NCBI RefSeq assembly: GCF_001905145.1 | Contig: NZ_LWLB01000018.1 | Coordinates: 1 to 38,691, forward strand | Direction of reading: 5' to 3' | From: Nocardiopsis sp. TSRI0078 | GTDB taxonomy: Bacteria > Actinomycetota > Actinomycetes > Streptosporangiales > Streptosporangiaceae | DNA length: 38,691 nt | Shown: positions 20,334 through 28,196 of the stretch, piece by piece | Layout of the letters: every line of letters begins with the position of its first letter | How positions within the stretch are numbered: the first letter of the stretch is position 1 | The notes under the pieces: model-generated | Told to the model about the DNA's origin: nothing | Database searches by the model: none | The model's input: only the letters and a program-made list of their open reading frames with translations | Program-made: the position numbers and the translations under genes

Positions 20334-21538
20334 TTCCCGTCACGGGTGGTGCGGCGGGCCTCGCCGGCACCGCCCCCACCCTCCCCGTCGGAGGACCTCT
20401 CGTCGGAGGGCTCCTCCTCGGAGGACTTCTCTTCGGAGGACTCGATCCGCTCGGGCAGCGGGTCGGGCAGGAAGCCGCGGACCCCCTCACCGATGCCGTA
20501 GGCTCCCCCGTCCTGCTCCAGGTTCTCGGCCAGGGCCAGGATCGTGATGACCTCGCCCATGGGGCGTCCGGCCACGTCCACCGTGGCGAACGCCGAGTCC
20601 TGGGCGCGCGCCTGCGCGAGCATCCCGTCGCCCCGCGCGGAGGGGCCGTCACCGGCCACGGCGACGGCGCCGATCTCCTCGTGCAGTGCGGCGGTGACGG
20701 TGCCCAGCACGGCGTTGGCCGTCTCCGGGTCGTCGCCACCGGGCGAGGTGCCGGCCGCGGGGGCGATGACGAGCACGGCGTCGGCCGCTCCGGCGGGGTC
20801 GTCCTCGACCGTGATCAGACCGCCCTCGGAGAAGGCCTCCAGGACGGCCTCGGGGTCGTAGCCGCCCTCCCCGTCGCCGCTCCCGCCGTCCTTCTCCCCG
20901 TCCGAGGCGGTATCCGAGGCGACCTCGGAGGCCCCGTCGGACCCGGCGTCCCCACCGGAGCCCTCCGAGCCCTCCGTGTCCCCGCCGGGACCGTCCGCGG
21001 CACCGGCGTCCCCGTCCCCGGTGCCGGCGTCCCCGTCCTCCTCGTTGACGGCCAGCGCGCGGCCGAGCTCGGCGCCCGCCTTCTCGTAGGGGCTGCCGGT
21101 GAGGTCCTCGGGCTCGTGGGCGATCTGCAGGGTCAGCTCGTCGACGAACGTGGCCTTGCCTCCCTCCAGGAACGACCCCGCGATCTGGATCCGGCCGACG
21201 ACCTCCCCGCCCGCCTCCTCCACGCGATCGGCCAGGGCGTCGGCCATCTTCTGGTCGGCGCCGGGCGCGGCCACCACGACCACGCCCAGGTCGGTGAGCA
21301 GGCCGTCGAGCATGTCCTCCGAGACCGCCTCGGCCATCTCGTCGGCGCCGGCGTTGACCTTGTCGGCGACGTCGCGCTCGGTGCGCAGGTCCTCGGTCTG
21401 CCCGCGCAGGTCGGCGGTCTCGGACTGCAGGGTGTTGAGCAGCGGGTCCTGGAGCATGGTGGTGCCCAGGACGAGCCCGACGGTGAGCGCGAGGAACACC
21501 GCGATGATGGACACCAGGTGATAGCGGAAATCGATCAC
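20330..21538 (-). CDS. steB: SteB / MctB-like copper transporter family protein
   Basis: A 402-residue single-pass membrane protein of the MctB family (annotated as copper transporter; Rv1698 in M. tuberculosis, SteB in Corynebacterium). An N-terminal segment (IDFRYHLVSIIAVFLALTVG, residues 2-21) anchors it, followed by a coiled coil (about 35-75) and an extracytoplasmic domain with GVVVVAAPGAD (85-95) and AVLVIAPAAG (254-263). Two acidic low-complexity tracts, about 166-227 and 367-402, are unusual. The GTG start at 21538 overlaps the steA stop by four bases (GTGA); a longer open frame upstream is inside steA. With SteA it acts in cell separation in Corynebacterineae; here the function is inferred. 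Confidence 0.87.
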   Translation of the reverse strand: MIDFRYHLVSIIAVFLALTVGLVLGTTMLQDPLLNTLQSETADLRGQTEDLRTERDVADKVNAGADEMAEAVSEDMLDGLLTDLGVVVVAAPGADQKMADALADRVEEAGGEVVGRIQIAGSFLEGGKATFVDELTLQIAHEPEDLTGSPYEKAGAELGRALAVNEEDGDAGTGDGDAGAADGPGGDTEGSEGSGGDAGSDGASEVASDTASDGEKDGGSGDGEGGYDPEAVLEAFSEGGLITVEDDPAGAADAVLVIAPAAGTSPGGDDPETANAVLGTVTAALHEEIGAVAVAGDGPSARGDGMLAQARAQDSAFATVDVAGRPMGEVITILALAENLEQDGGAYGIGEGVRGFLPDPLPERIESSEEKSSEEEPSDERSSDGEGGGGAGEARRTTRDGK

Positions 21539-22749
21539 GACAACAGCCCCGTCAGCCAGTAGGAGAACGCGTCCCAGCGCGCCGCGAGAAAGGTGAGGTA
21601 GACCTGGCCCGCCGGCGAGCTGTAGGCGGCGACCACGATGGTGAGCAGGCACGCGGCGACCAGACCGAGCAGCGCCCAGGGGGAGATGCGCGCGCGGTAC
21701 AGGCGGCTGACGCCCTTGGCGTCGACGAGCTTGCCCCCCACCCGCAGGCGGGTCAGGAAGGTGCTGGCCATCCCCGAGCGGCCCTTGTCGAGGAACTCCT
21801 CCAGGGTGGCGTGGGTGCCCACCGCCACGATGAGCGCGGCACCCGAGCCGTCGGCGAGCATCATCGCCACGTCCTCGCTGGTGCCGGTCGCGGGGAAGAC
21901 GACCGCGTTGTACCCCAGGTCGGTGAGTCTGGGCAGGCCCGGCGCCCGGCCGTCCCGGTAGGCGTGCACGACCAGTTCGGCCCCGCTGGCGAGCGCGCGG
22001 TCGGACACCGAGTCGAAGTCGCCGACGATGATGTCGGGCCGGTACCCGGCCTCCATGACCGCGTCCGCCCCGCCGTCCACCGCGATGATGATCGGGCGGA
22101 ACTCGCGGATGTAGGGCCGCAGGGCCGCGATGTCCTCCCGGTAGTGGTAGCCGCGGACCACGATGAGGACGTGGCGGCCCTCCATGTCGGTCTCGATGGA
22201 GGGGATCCCGATGCCGTCCAGGAGCAGGTCCCGCTCGTGCTGGAGGTAGGCCATGGTGTTGGCCGCGAAGGCCTCCAGCTGGATGGCGAGCCCGGCACGG
22301 GCCTCGGCCATCGCGGCGCCGACGGTCACGGCGTCCTGGAGGGTGCCGCGGGCGACGACCTCGTCGCCGCGGTACAGGGTGGCGCCCTCCAGGCGGAGCC
22401 GTTCGCCGTCGCGGACCCGGGTGAACACCTCCGGGTCGACGTCGTCGACCAGGGGGATGCCCGCCTCGACGATCATCTCCGGCCCCTGGTTGGGATAGCG
22501 GCCGCTGATGCTCGTGGCGACGTTGACCACCGCGGACACGCCGCAGCCCACCAGGGCCTCGGCGCTGACGCGGTCCAGGTCGACGTGGTCGATGACCGCG
22601 ATGTCGCCCGGTCGCAGGCGTTTGGTCAGGTTCTTGGTGCGCCGGTCCGAGCGGACGGGCGCGACCAGCCCTGAGGGAGCGTCCGCACGGGTGCGGCGGA
22701 ACCGCATGACTGTGGCGCTGAGCGCATCCGATACCTTCATCGCTGGCAT
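21535..22749 (-). CDS. steA: Cytokinetic ring protein SteA
   Basis: A 404-residue protein homologous to SteA of corynebacteria and Streptomyces, which works with SteB in controlling peptidoglycan cleavage at division. It has a thiamin pyrophosphokinase-like fold: VIDHVDLDRVSAEALVGCGVSAVVN near the N-terminus, then PIIIAVDGGADA and PDIIVGDFDSVSD (about 215-250). Toward the end, VGTHATLEEFLDKGRSGMAST precedes two C-terminal membrane segments (about 353-372 and 378-398). The ATG lacks a Shine-Dalgarno; TAGAGT nine bases upstream suggests a nearly leaderless mRNA, possibly starting at the second ATG (MKVSDAL). First gene of the envelope cluster; recN lies upstream. Confidence 0.93.
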   Translation of the reverse strand: MPAMKVSDALSATVMRFRRTRADAPSGLVAPVRSDRRTKNLTKRLRPGDIAVIDHVDLDRVSAEALVGCGVSAVVNVATSISGRYPNQGPEMIVEAGIPLVDDVDPEVFTRVRDGERLRLEGATLYRGDEVVARGTLQDAVTVGAAMAEARAGLAIQLEAFAANTMAYLQHERDLLLDGIGIPSIETDMEGRHVLIVVRGYHYREDIAALRPYIREFRPIIIAVDGGADAVMEAGYRPDIIVGDFDSVSDRALASGAELVVHAYRDGRAPGLPRLTDLGYNAVVFPATGTSEDVAMMLADGSGAALIVAVGTHATLEEFLDKGRSGMASTFLTRLRVGGKLVDAKGVSRLYRARISPWALLGLVAACLLTIVVAAYSSPAGQVYLTFLAARWDAFSYWLTGLLS

Positions 22750-22758
22750 ACTGTCAGA

Positions 22759-22764
22759 ACTCTA
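22759..22764 (-). promoter_or_regulatory. Candidate -10 of the steA cluster
   Basis: TAGAGT on the minus strand lies nine bases before the first steA ATG, leaving a leader of only a few bases. A short inverted pair (ACTCT...AGAGT) overlaps it. No convincing -35 is visible. Confidence 0.35.
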
Positions 22765-22803
22765 CTACGGAGAGTCATAACAGCTGGGAGATCGGCGTGT
22801 TCA

Positions 22804-22828
22804 GGGGCGGGGCCGTCGTCCCCGCCCC
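22804..22828 (-). terminator. recN terminator hairpin
   Basis: A perfect 9-bp GC stem (GGGGCGGGG/CCCCGCCCC) with a 7-base loop lies 93 bases past the recN stop and upstream of the steA promoter. No T tract. It marks a likely transcript boundary between recN and steA. Confidence 0.5.
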
Positions 22829-22921
22829 CATGGGAAGCGCCGACGACGGTCCTGCTCCGGGCCCTACCCGAAAACGGCCCCGTGTCACACACCGGTAACG
22901 GCCGACAGCGGAAAACCCGGG

Positions 22922-24631
22922 TCAGGCGGCCGGGTAGGCGCGCTCCGGGTCGGCGTTGGTGAGCAGTTCCTCGGCGTGGGCGCGGCCCAGCTCGGAGTCC
23001 TCCAGGCCCGCCAGCATCCTCGACAGTTCGCGGACCCGGCCTCCGCGGTCCAGCCGGACCACACCGCTCTCGGTGACCAGGCCCTCGGTGGACTTCTCCA
23101 CCACCAGGTGGGCGTCGGCGAAGGCGGCGACCTGCGGCAGGTGGGTGACCACGATGACCTGGGCGCGCTGGGCCAGGCGGGCCAGGCGCCTGCCGATCTC
23201 CACCGCGGCCTTGCCGCCCACACCCGCGTCGACCTCGTCGAAGACGAAGGTGGGCACCGGGTCGGCGCCGGCGAAGACCACCTCGATGGCCAGCATCACG
23301 CGTGAGAGCTCACCGCCGGAGGCGCCCTTGTGCAGGGCCAGCGGCGGGGAGCTGGGGTGCGGGGCCAGCAGCAGCTCGACCTCGTCGCGGCCGTACTGGC
23401 CGAACTCCTCACCCGTGGTGATCCGCACGCTCACGCGGGCGTGCGGCATGGCCAGCGCGGTCAGCTCCTCGGTGACCGCGCCGCCGAAGCGCTCGGCGGC
23501 CTCGGTCCGGATGCGGGTCAGCTCGGTGGCGGTCTGGTCCATGCGCTCGCGCAGCTCGTCGACCTCGGCGCGCAGCTCGTCGATGCGCTCGTCGTCGCCC
23601 TCCAGGTCGGTCAGCCGCTTGGCCGCGTTCTCGGCCCAGGCCAGCACCTCGTCCGTGCTCCCGCCGTACTTGCGCGAGAGCGAGGTGAGCAGCGCGCGGC
23701 GCTCCTGGATCTCCGCCAGGCGGGCCGGGTCGGCGTCCACGGACTCGGCGTAGGAGGCCAGCTCGGTGGCGGCGTCGGCGAGGATGTAGGACGCCTCGTC
23801 CAGGCGGTCGCCGATCGAGGCCAGGTCGGCGTCGTGCTCGCGCACCGCCGTCACGGCCTGCCGGGCCGCCGAGAGCAGGGCGGCCACGTCGACCTCCACG
23901 TCCGAGGCCGGGTCCCCGGCCAGCGCCTCGTGCGCGGTGGTGGCCGCCACGCGCAGGCTGTCGGCGTGCGCCAGCCGCGTCTCCTCGGCCAGCAGCTCGG
24001 CGTCCTCGCCGGGCAGGGGCTCGGCGGCGGCGATCTCCTCCACCCCGAACCGGAGCATGTCGGCCTCCTGGGCGCGCTCGCGCGCCCGCTCCACCAGCTC
24101 CTCCAGCTCCGCCGACACCTCGCGGTGGCGCCGGTAGGCCACCGCGTACTGCTTGAGCGCCCTGGACAGCTCGTCCCCGGCGAAGCGGTCCAGGGAGGAG
24201 CGCTGCCGGTCGGTGCGCAGCAGGCGCTGCTGGTCGGACTGGCCGTGCACCGCCACCAGGTCGTCGGCCAGGTAGGCGAGCAGGCTCACCGGGGCGGAGC
24301 GGCCGCCCATGGTGGCGCGTGAGCGGCCCTCGGCCGAGACCGCGCGCGTGAGGATGAGGACGTCGTCGTCGATGTCGCCGCCGGCCTCCAGCACCCGGGC
24401 GGCCACACGGCCGCCGGGAGGCACGGTCAGCCTTCCCTCCACCACGGCCCGGTCGGCGCCCGGACGCACGCGCTGGGGATCGGCACGGCCGCCGAAGAGC
24501 AGTCCGAGCCCGGTGACGACCATGGTCTTTCCCGCGCCGGTCTCACCGGTGACGACGGTCAGACCCGGTGACAACTCCAAAACGGCGTCGTCAATGACCC
24601 CGAGTCCCTGGATGCGGACTTCTTCGAGCAC
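22922..24631 (-). CDS. recN: DNA repair protein RecN
   Basis: RecN is an SMC-like ATPase that helps repair double-strand breaks. The 569-residue protein begins LEEVRIQGLGVIDDAVLELSPG, with Walker A VVTGETGAGKTMVV at about 27-40. Two long coiled-coil arms occupy about 155-370, and the C-terminal lobe has HKGASGGELSRVMLAIE (ABC signature), FVFDEVDAGVGG (Walker B) and VTHLPQVAAFAD. The frame runs open far upstream; GTG 24631 is set by AGGAG about eight bases before it and by the family N-terminus. It follows ppnK by 83 bases, with a hairpin in the gap. I found no LexA box directly upstream, so SOS control, if any, would act further upstream. Confidence 0.96.
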   Translation of the reverse strand: MLEEVRIQGLGVIDDAVLELSPGLTVVTGETGAGKTMVVTGLGLLFGGRADPQRVRPGADRAVVEGRLTVPPGGRVAARVLEAGGDIDDDVLILTRAVSAEGRSRATMGGRSAPVSLLAYLADDLVAVHGQSDQQRLLRTDRQRSSLDRFAGDELSRALKQYAVAYRRHREVSAELEELVERARERAQEADMLRFGVEEIAAAEPLPGEDAELLAEETRLAHADSLRVAATTAHEALAGDPASDVEVDVAALLSAARQAVTAVREHDADLASIGDRLDEASYILADAATELASYAESVDADPARLAEIQERRALLTSLSRKYGGSTDEVLAWAENAAKRLTDLEGDDERIDELRAEVDELRERMDQTATELTRIRTEAAERFGGAVTEELTALAMPHARVSVRITTGEEFGQYGRDEVELLLAPHPSSPPLALHKGASGGELSRVMLAIEVVFAGADPVPTFVFDEVDAGVGGKAAVEIGRRLARLAQRAQVIVVTHLPQVAAFADAHLVVEKSTEGLVTESGVVRLDRGGRVRELSRMLAGLEDSELGRAHAEELLTNADPERAYPAA

Positions 24632-24663
24632 CGATCCCTCTCCTGTAGTTGACGCCACTCCTC

Positions 24664-24686
24664 CACGCGCGTGGTCCACACGCGTG
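24664..24686 (-). promoter_or_regulatory. Imperfect palindrome in the ppnK-recN gap
   Basis: A 23-base near-perfect inverted repeat (11-base arms, one mismatch) lies between the ppnK stop and the recN start. It may be an attenuator or an operator. No T tract. Confidence 0.35.
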
Positions 24687-24714
24687 CACGACGTGCCAGG
24701 ACACGCGGCCCTGG

Positions 24715-25641
24715 TCAGCGACCGTGCTCGCCCCGCCCCCGCCAGCCCGCGACCGGCAGCCCGAACTTGGCCACCAGCCGGTCGGTGAACGGCGCCCGGT
24801 GCAACCGGGCCAGCCGAACCGGCGTATCGGCACGGGTGATCTCGATTCGTGCCCCGGCGGGCAATTCGACCATACGCCGTCCGTCGCACCAGAGCACGCC
24901 CGGCGCCGTGTTCGGAACCACCTCCAGGGCCACCGTGGCGCGGGGACCCACCACCATGGGCCGGGCGAACAGGGCGTGCGCGCTGATCGGTACGACCAGC
25001 AGAGCCTCCACGTCCGGCCACACCACGGGTCCCCCCGCGGAGAAGGCGTGCGCCGTCGAGCCCGTGGGGGTGGCGCACACCACCCCGTCGCAGGCCCACC
25101 GCGACAGCGGACGGCCGTCGATCTCCAGGACGGTCTCCAGGATGCGGCGCGCCTCGCCCTTCTCCAGGGTCGCGTCGTTGAGCGCCCAGGTCCGCACGGG
25201 CGGGGCCGAGTCACCGCGGCCCCCGTTGAAGACCGCCACGTCCAGGGTCATGCGCTCCTCGACGTCGTAGTCGCGGTCGACGACGCTGCGCACGGTCTCG
25301 CCGAGGTCCTCGCGCTCGGCCTCGGCGAGGAAGCCGACGTGGCCCAGGTTCACCCCCAGCAGGGGCACCCCGGCCGGGCGCGCCGTCTCGGCGGCACGCA
25401 GCAGGGTGCCGTCGCCGCCGAGCACCATGACCAGTTCGGCGCCCTCGGCGGCCTCGCCCGGCGCGACGACCTCGATCGGTGAGAGCTCGCAGCCCTCAAC
25501 CGCCAGTTCCTCGACCTCGTTCTTGAGCATGCGCACGGTCAGGCCGGCGCGGCTGAGGCTCTCGTGGACCAGCTGTGCGCTGCGTACCGCCGCGGGCCGA
25601 CCGGTGTGGGCCAGCAGGAGAACACTGCGTCCGCTGGTCAT
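24715..25641 (-). CDS. ppnK: NAD kinase
   Basis: It phosphorylates NAD to NADP using ATP or polyphosphate. The 308-residue protein has the GGDGT signature at 75-79 (VLGGDGTLLRAAE), NLGHVGFLAEAE, the NDATLEKGE segment, and TPTGSTAHAFSAGGPVV in the C-terminal beta domain. The ATG start has AAGGGGA five to six bases upstream. It lies between tlyA and recN in the tlyA-ppnK-recN order seen in many actinobacteria, all on one strand with hairpin-containing gaps of 111 and 83 bases. Length is normal and all motifs are intact. Confidence 0.97.
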   Translation of the reverse strand: MTSGRSVLLLAHTGRPAAVRSAQLVHESLSRAGLTVRMLKNEVEELAVEGCELSPIEVVAPGEAAEGAELVMVLGGDGTLLRAAETARPAGVPLLGVNLGHVGFLAEAEREDLGETVRSVVDRDYDVEERMTLDVAVFNGGRGDSAPPVRTWALNDATLEKGEARRILETVLEIDGRPLSRWACDGVVCATPTGSTAHAFSAGGPVVWPDVEALLVVPISAHALFARPMVVGPRATVALEVVPNTAPGVLWCDGRRMVELPAGARIEITRADTPVRLARLHRAPFTDRLVAKFGLPVAGWRGRGEHGR

Positions 25642-25685
25642 CGCCGTCCCCTTACGTTCGCTCCCCGACGGGAAGTCTGAGTGCT

Positions 25686-25711
25686 GGCCGGAGGCGTTCG
25701 CCGATCCGGCC
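25686..25711 (-). terminator. Hairpin in the tlyA-ppnK gap
   Basis: GGCCGG/CCGGCC outside with an inner GGCG-TT-CGCC stem, about 40 bases past the tlyA stop. No T tract. Probable partial terminator or processing site. Confidence 0.4.
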
Positions 25712-25752
25712 GGGTCACGTTACCGGACTCCTGAGACACGGTGCCACGATCG

Positions 25753-26553
25753 CTAACGCGGTCCCTCCTCCACGGCCCTGGCCAGCGCGGCCGGGTCCAG
25801 GGGAGCGGCTCCCGCGCGCATCCACAGGAAGTACTCGACGTTGCCGGAGGGGCCGGGCAGCGGGCTGGCGGCGACGCCGGCGGTGCCCAGGCCCAGGGTG
25901 AGGGCGTGGGCGGCGACCTCCGAGACCGCCTCGGCGCGCAGCCCGGGTTCGCGCACCACGCCCCCGGCACCGACCCGGTCCTTGCCCACCTCGAACTGGG
26001 GCTTGACCATGAGCACGAAGTCGGCCTCCGGGGCGACGCAGTCCCGGAGCGGCTCCAGCACCAGCCGCAGCGAGATGAACGACAGGTCGCCCACGACGAG
26101 GTCGGGACGGGGCTCGCCGATCTGCTCCGGGGTGAGTTCGCGGACGTTGACCCGCTCCATCACACGCACCCGGTCGTTGCTGCGCAGCGACCAGGCGAGC
26201 TGGCCGTAGCCGACGTCGACGGCGGTGACGTGGGCGACTCCGCGGCGCAGCAGCACGTCGGTGAACCCGCCGGTGGAGGCTCCGGCGTCCAGGGCTCGCC
26301 GGTCGGTGGCGTCGAGGGAGAAGGCGTCCAGGGCACCGACGAGCTTGTGGGCGCCCCTGGAGACGTAGGGCGGTTCGTCGGAGGGCGGGCGGACGACGAT
26401 GGGCTGGTCCTGGCCGACCTGGGTCGCGGCCTTGGAGGCCACGAGCCCCGCGACCTTGACGAACCCGCCCTCGATGATCTCGGCGGCGTGTCCGCGGGAG
26501 CGTGCGTGCCCGCGGCGGACGAGTTCCGCGTCGAGCCGGGTGCGTTTTGCCAT
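25753..26553 (-). CDS. tlyA: TlyA-family rRNA 2'-O-methyltransferase
   Basis: TlyA methylates 16S and/or 23S rRNA ribose 2'-OH groups; in mycobacteria its loss gives capreomycin resistance. The 266-residue protein has an N-terminal S4 RNA-binding domain (RLDAELVRRGHARSR, about 6-20) and a FtsJ-type methyltransferase domain. The latter shows SRGAHKL with Lys70, the SAM motif LDAGASTGGFTDVLL (about 88-102), VVGDLSFISL and MVKPQFEVGK, so the K-D-K-E catalytic set appears complete. ATG 26553 is taken as start; GTG 26559 is two codons upstream. It lies 21 bases downstream of a 59-codon gene and upstream of ppnK. Confidence 0.95.
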   Translation of the reverse strand: MAKRTRLDAELVRRGHARSRGHAAEIIEGGFVKVAGLVASKAATQVGQDQPIVVRPPSDEPPYVSRGAHKLVGALDAFSLDATDRRALDAGASTGGFTDVLLRRGVAHVTAVDVGYGQLAWSLRSNDRVRVMERVNVRELTPEQIGEPRPDLVVGDLSFISLRLVLEPLRDCVAPEADFVLMVKPQFEVGKDRVGAGGVVREPGLRAEAVSEVAAHALTLGLGTAGVAASPLPGPSGNVEYFLWMRAGAAPLDPAALARAVEEGPR

Positions 26554-26573
26554 GGTCACCTAGGATACCGGGG

Positions 26574-26753
26574 TCATCGGGGGGTGTTCGCGTCCTGGTC
26601 GAGCGTCCCGAGCACCCCGGACAGCTCCTGGTGCAGGGTGTCGAAGACCGCCACGTGCTCGGCGGTGGGCGCCGAGTCCAGCGCCTCCAGCCTCTCCCTG
26701 GTGCCGCGCAGGGTCTGCTCGGCCAGTGCCTCGGCCTGTTCCTCGGGGTTCAC
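26574..26753 (-). CDS. Small conserved protein upstream of tlyA (59 aa)
   Basis: A short gene of 60 codons beginning GTG with GGGAGA five bases upstream and ending 20 bases before tlyA. The protein starts MNPEEQAEALAEQTLRGTRE, is acidic, lacks Cys and membrane segments, and is predicted almost wholly helical. It continues LEALDSAPTAEHVAVFD and ends LSGVLGTLDQDANTPR. A gene of the same size and position occurs upstream of tlyA in M. tuberculosis (Rv1693, conserved hypothetical), which supports it being real. Function unknown. It is probably cotranscribed with tlyA and the coiled-coil gene before it. Confidence 0.8.
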   Translation of the reverse strand: MNPEEQAEALAEQTLRGTRERLEALDSAPTAEHVAVFDTLHQELSGVLGTLDQDANTPR

Positions 26754-26792
26754 GGCTCTCCCTGTGCTCGCGCTGCTCGGTCTCTGCTTCCC

Positions 26793-27599
26793 CTACTTCT
26801 TCGCGGTGCCGCCCCTGCCCTTGCTGGGGCGCTTGGCGGTGGCGCGTGTCCGGGCGGCCTTGGACGGGCTCTTGGCGGCGGCGCGGGGCCTGCTCTTGGC
26901 GGTCGTCTTCTTCTCGGCGGCCGCGGGCCCGTCGTCGGAGCCCGTACCGCCCTCCTGGGCGGGGGCGCCGTCGTCGGCACCGGAGTCCGCGGAGGTGTCC
27001 CGGTCGCCCCGGGCAGCGGAGTCCTCGACACCGGCCGCGTCCTGCGCGGACGCGGGCTCCTCGGGCCCGGCCCCGGCCCCGGCCGCCTCCGCGGCCCCGT
27101 CCGCCGGAGCCGGGCCGCCGGTCCGCTCGGAGCCGTCGGCCGGGGCGTCGGCGGAGGACGTCGTGGGGAGGGAGGCGGCCGTGGTGCGCACCGGCGAGGA
27201 CGCCCCGGTGTCGGTGGCGACCAGGGCACGCTCCACCGCGTGCCGGGCGGCCAGGCGGCGTTCGAGCTCGGCGACCCGGCGCACCAGCCGCTCGTGTTCG
27301 GCGCGCGGGACGACGTCCATGCTCTCCAGCTGGCGCTCCACCTCGGAGCGGACCAGGTCGGTGATGGCCGCCCGGTTGGACTGGCTGGTCTCGATGAGCT
27401 CACCGGCCAGGGCCTGGATGCTCTGTCCCACCCGCGGCGGAAGGCTCTCGTTCCTCTCCGCGGCGGGCTTCTCCGCGGCGGGAGCGGTCGGACCGCCCGC
27501 CCTCAACAGCGTCTTGGCGGCGGCGACGGCCTGCTTGCGCGAGAGTTCGGTGAGGCCATTGGCGGCATCGAGGTAGGTGCGTACCGCGTCGACGACCAT
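26793..27599 (-). CDS. Coiled-coil protein with UbiK-like core and H1-like basic tail
   Basis: A 268-residue protein of unknown role. The N-terminus has a helical YLDAANGLTELSRKQAVAAA stretch, then a predicted coiled coil at about 58-120 containing LVRSEVERQLESMDVVPRAE and VAELERRLAAR. That core resembles the UbiK/BMFP accessory-factor pattern. Residues about 130-225 are acidic and Ala/Gly/Ser/Asp-rich. The last 40 are Lys/Arg/Ala-rich (KTTAKSRPRAAAKSPSKAA), like a histone H1 tail, ending GRGGTAKK. AAGGAG lies nine bases before the ATG. First gene of the leftward tlyA-ppnK-recN run. Possible roles are nucleoid binding, granule association or membrane scaffold; none is shown. Confidence 0.72.
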   Translation of the reverse strand: MVVDAVRTYLDAANGLTELSRKQAVAAAKTLLRAGGPTAPAAEKPAAERNESLPPRVGQSIQALAGELIETSQSNRAAITDLVRSEVERQLESMDVVPRAEHERLVRRVAELERRLAARHAVERALVATDTGASSPVRTTAASLPTTSSADAPADGSERTGGPAPADGAAEAAGAGAGPEEPASAQDAAGVEDSAARGDRDTSADSGADDGAPAQEGGTGSDDGPAAAEKKTTAKSRPRAAAKSPSKAARTRATAKRPSKGRGGTAKK

Positions 27600-27795
27600 G
27601 ATTCACGTACTCCTTGATGGGACCGCGGAAGGTGGAAGGGGGCGCGCAGGAGGAGGGGCCACTACGCGACGGGGGGTCGTGGCCAACGCTACCGGGCGGG
27701 AACGGCCTCTGACACGCGAACTCCGGAGGTCGCCCCATTCGTCCCGATGGGCACACCGGGATTCCGCTCCCCGACGGTTGGGGCATGATGTGCGC

Positions 27796-28146
27796 ATGAG
27801 CAGCATCGACGCGTGCCTGGACGGTATCGAGAAACTGAACCGGCGCATCCTCGCCCAACCGGAGGAGGAGCGCCGCAAGCACATCCGCGAGCGCTCCCTC
27901 AGCGTGGTGGTCCCGGACCTGGAGGCCGTCTTCGACATGCGGCTCACCCCGGACGGCCTCGTCGACGTGACCCACCGCTCCGCGGACCGGTCCGCTCCCC
28001 GGCCGCAGGTACGGATCACCGTGGACAGCGACGACCTGGTGGCGCTGGCCGAGGACCGCATGGACGCCGCCAAGGCCCTGCTCGGCCGCCGTGTGAAGGT
28101 GGACGCCAGCGTCGGTGACCTACTGCGCATGCGGCGCCTGCTCTGA
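27796..28146 (+). CDS. SCP2 sterol-binding-domain protein
   Basis: A 116-residue protein with an SCP2-like fold: an N-terminal helix (IEKLNRRILAQPEEERRKHI), then VVPDLEAVFDMRLTPDGLVDV and VRITVDSDDLVALAEDRMDAAKALLGRRVKVDASVGDLLRMRRLL. The last stretch is typical of the SCP2 lipid-binding pocket. Ligand unknown; the family binds fatty acids, sterols or acyl-CoA. The start ATG has no good Shine-Dalgarno; the frame is open 219 bases upstream but the predicted N-terminus is natural. It diverges from the coiled-coil gene (196-base gap) and precedes the DUF1015 gene by 50 bases. Confidence 0.82.
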   Translation: MSSIDACLDGIEKLNRRILAQPEEERRKHIRERSLSVVVPDLEAVFDMRLTPDGLVDVTHRSADRSAPRPQVRITVDSDDLVALAEDRMDAAKALLGRRVKVDASVGDLLRMRRLL

Positions 28147-28184
28147 CCCGGCCACCGCGTACCCGAACGCCGGCCCGCGACAGG

Positions 28185-28190
28185 TACCTT
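28185..28190 (+). promoter_or_regulatory. Candidate leaderless -10 for the DUF1015 gene
   Basis: TACCTT lies exactly six bases before the ATG of the next gene and no Shine-Dalgarno is present, a layout typical of leaderless actinobacterial transcripts. No clear -35. Confidence 0.4.
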
Positions 28191-28196
28191 GCTGGG

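Noticed and set aside
24632..24714. Expected LexA box directly upstream of recN
   Set aside because: None found. The 23-base inverted repeat there does not match CGAAC-N4-GTTCG.
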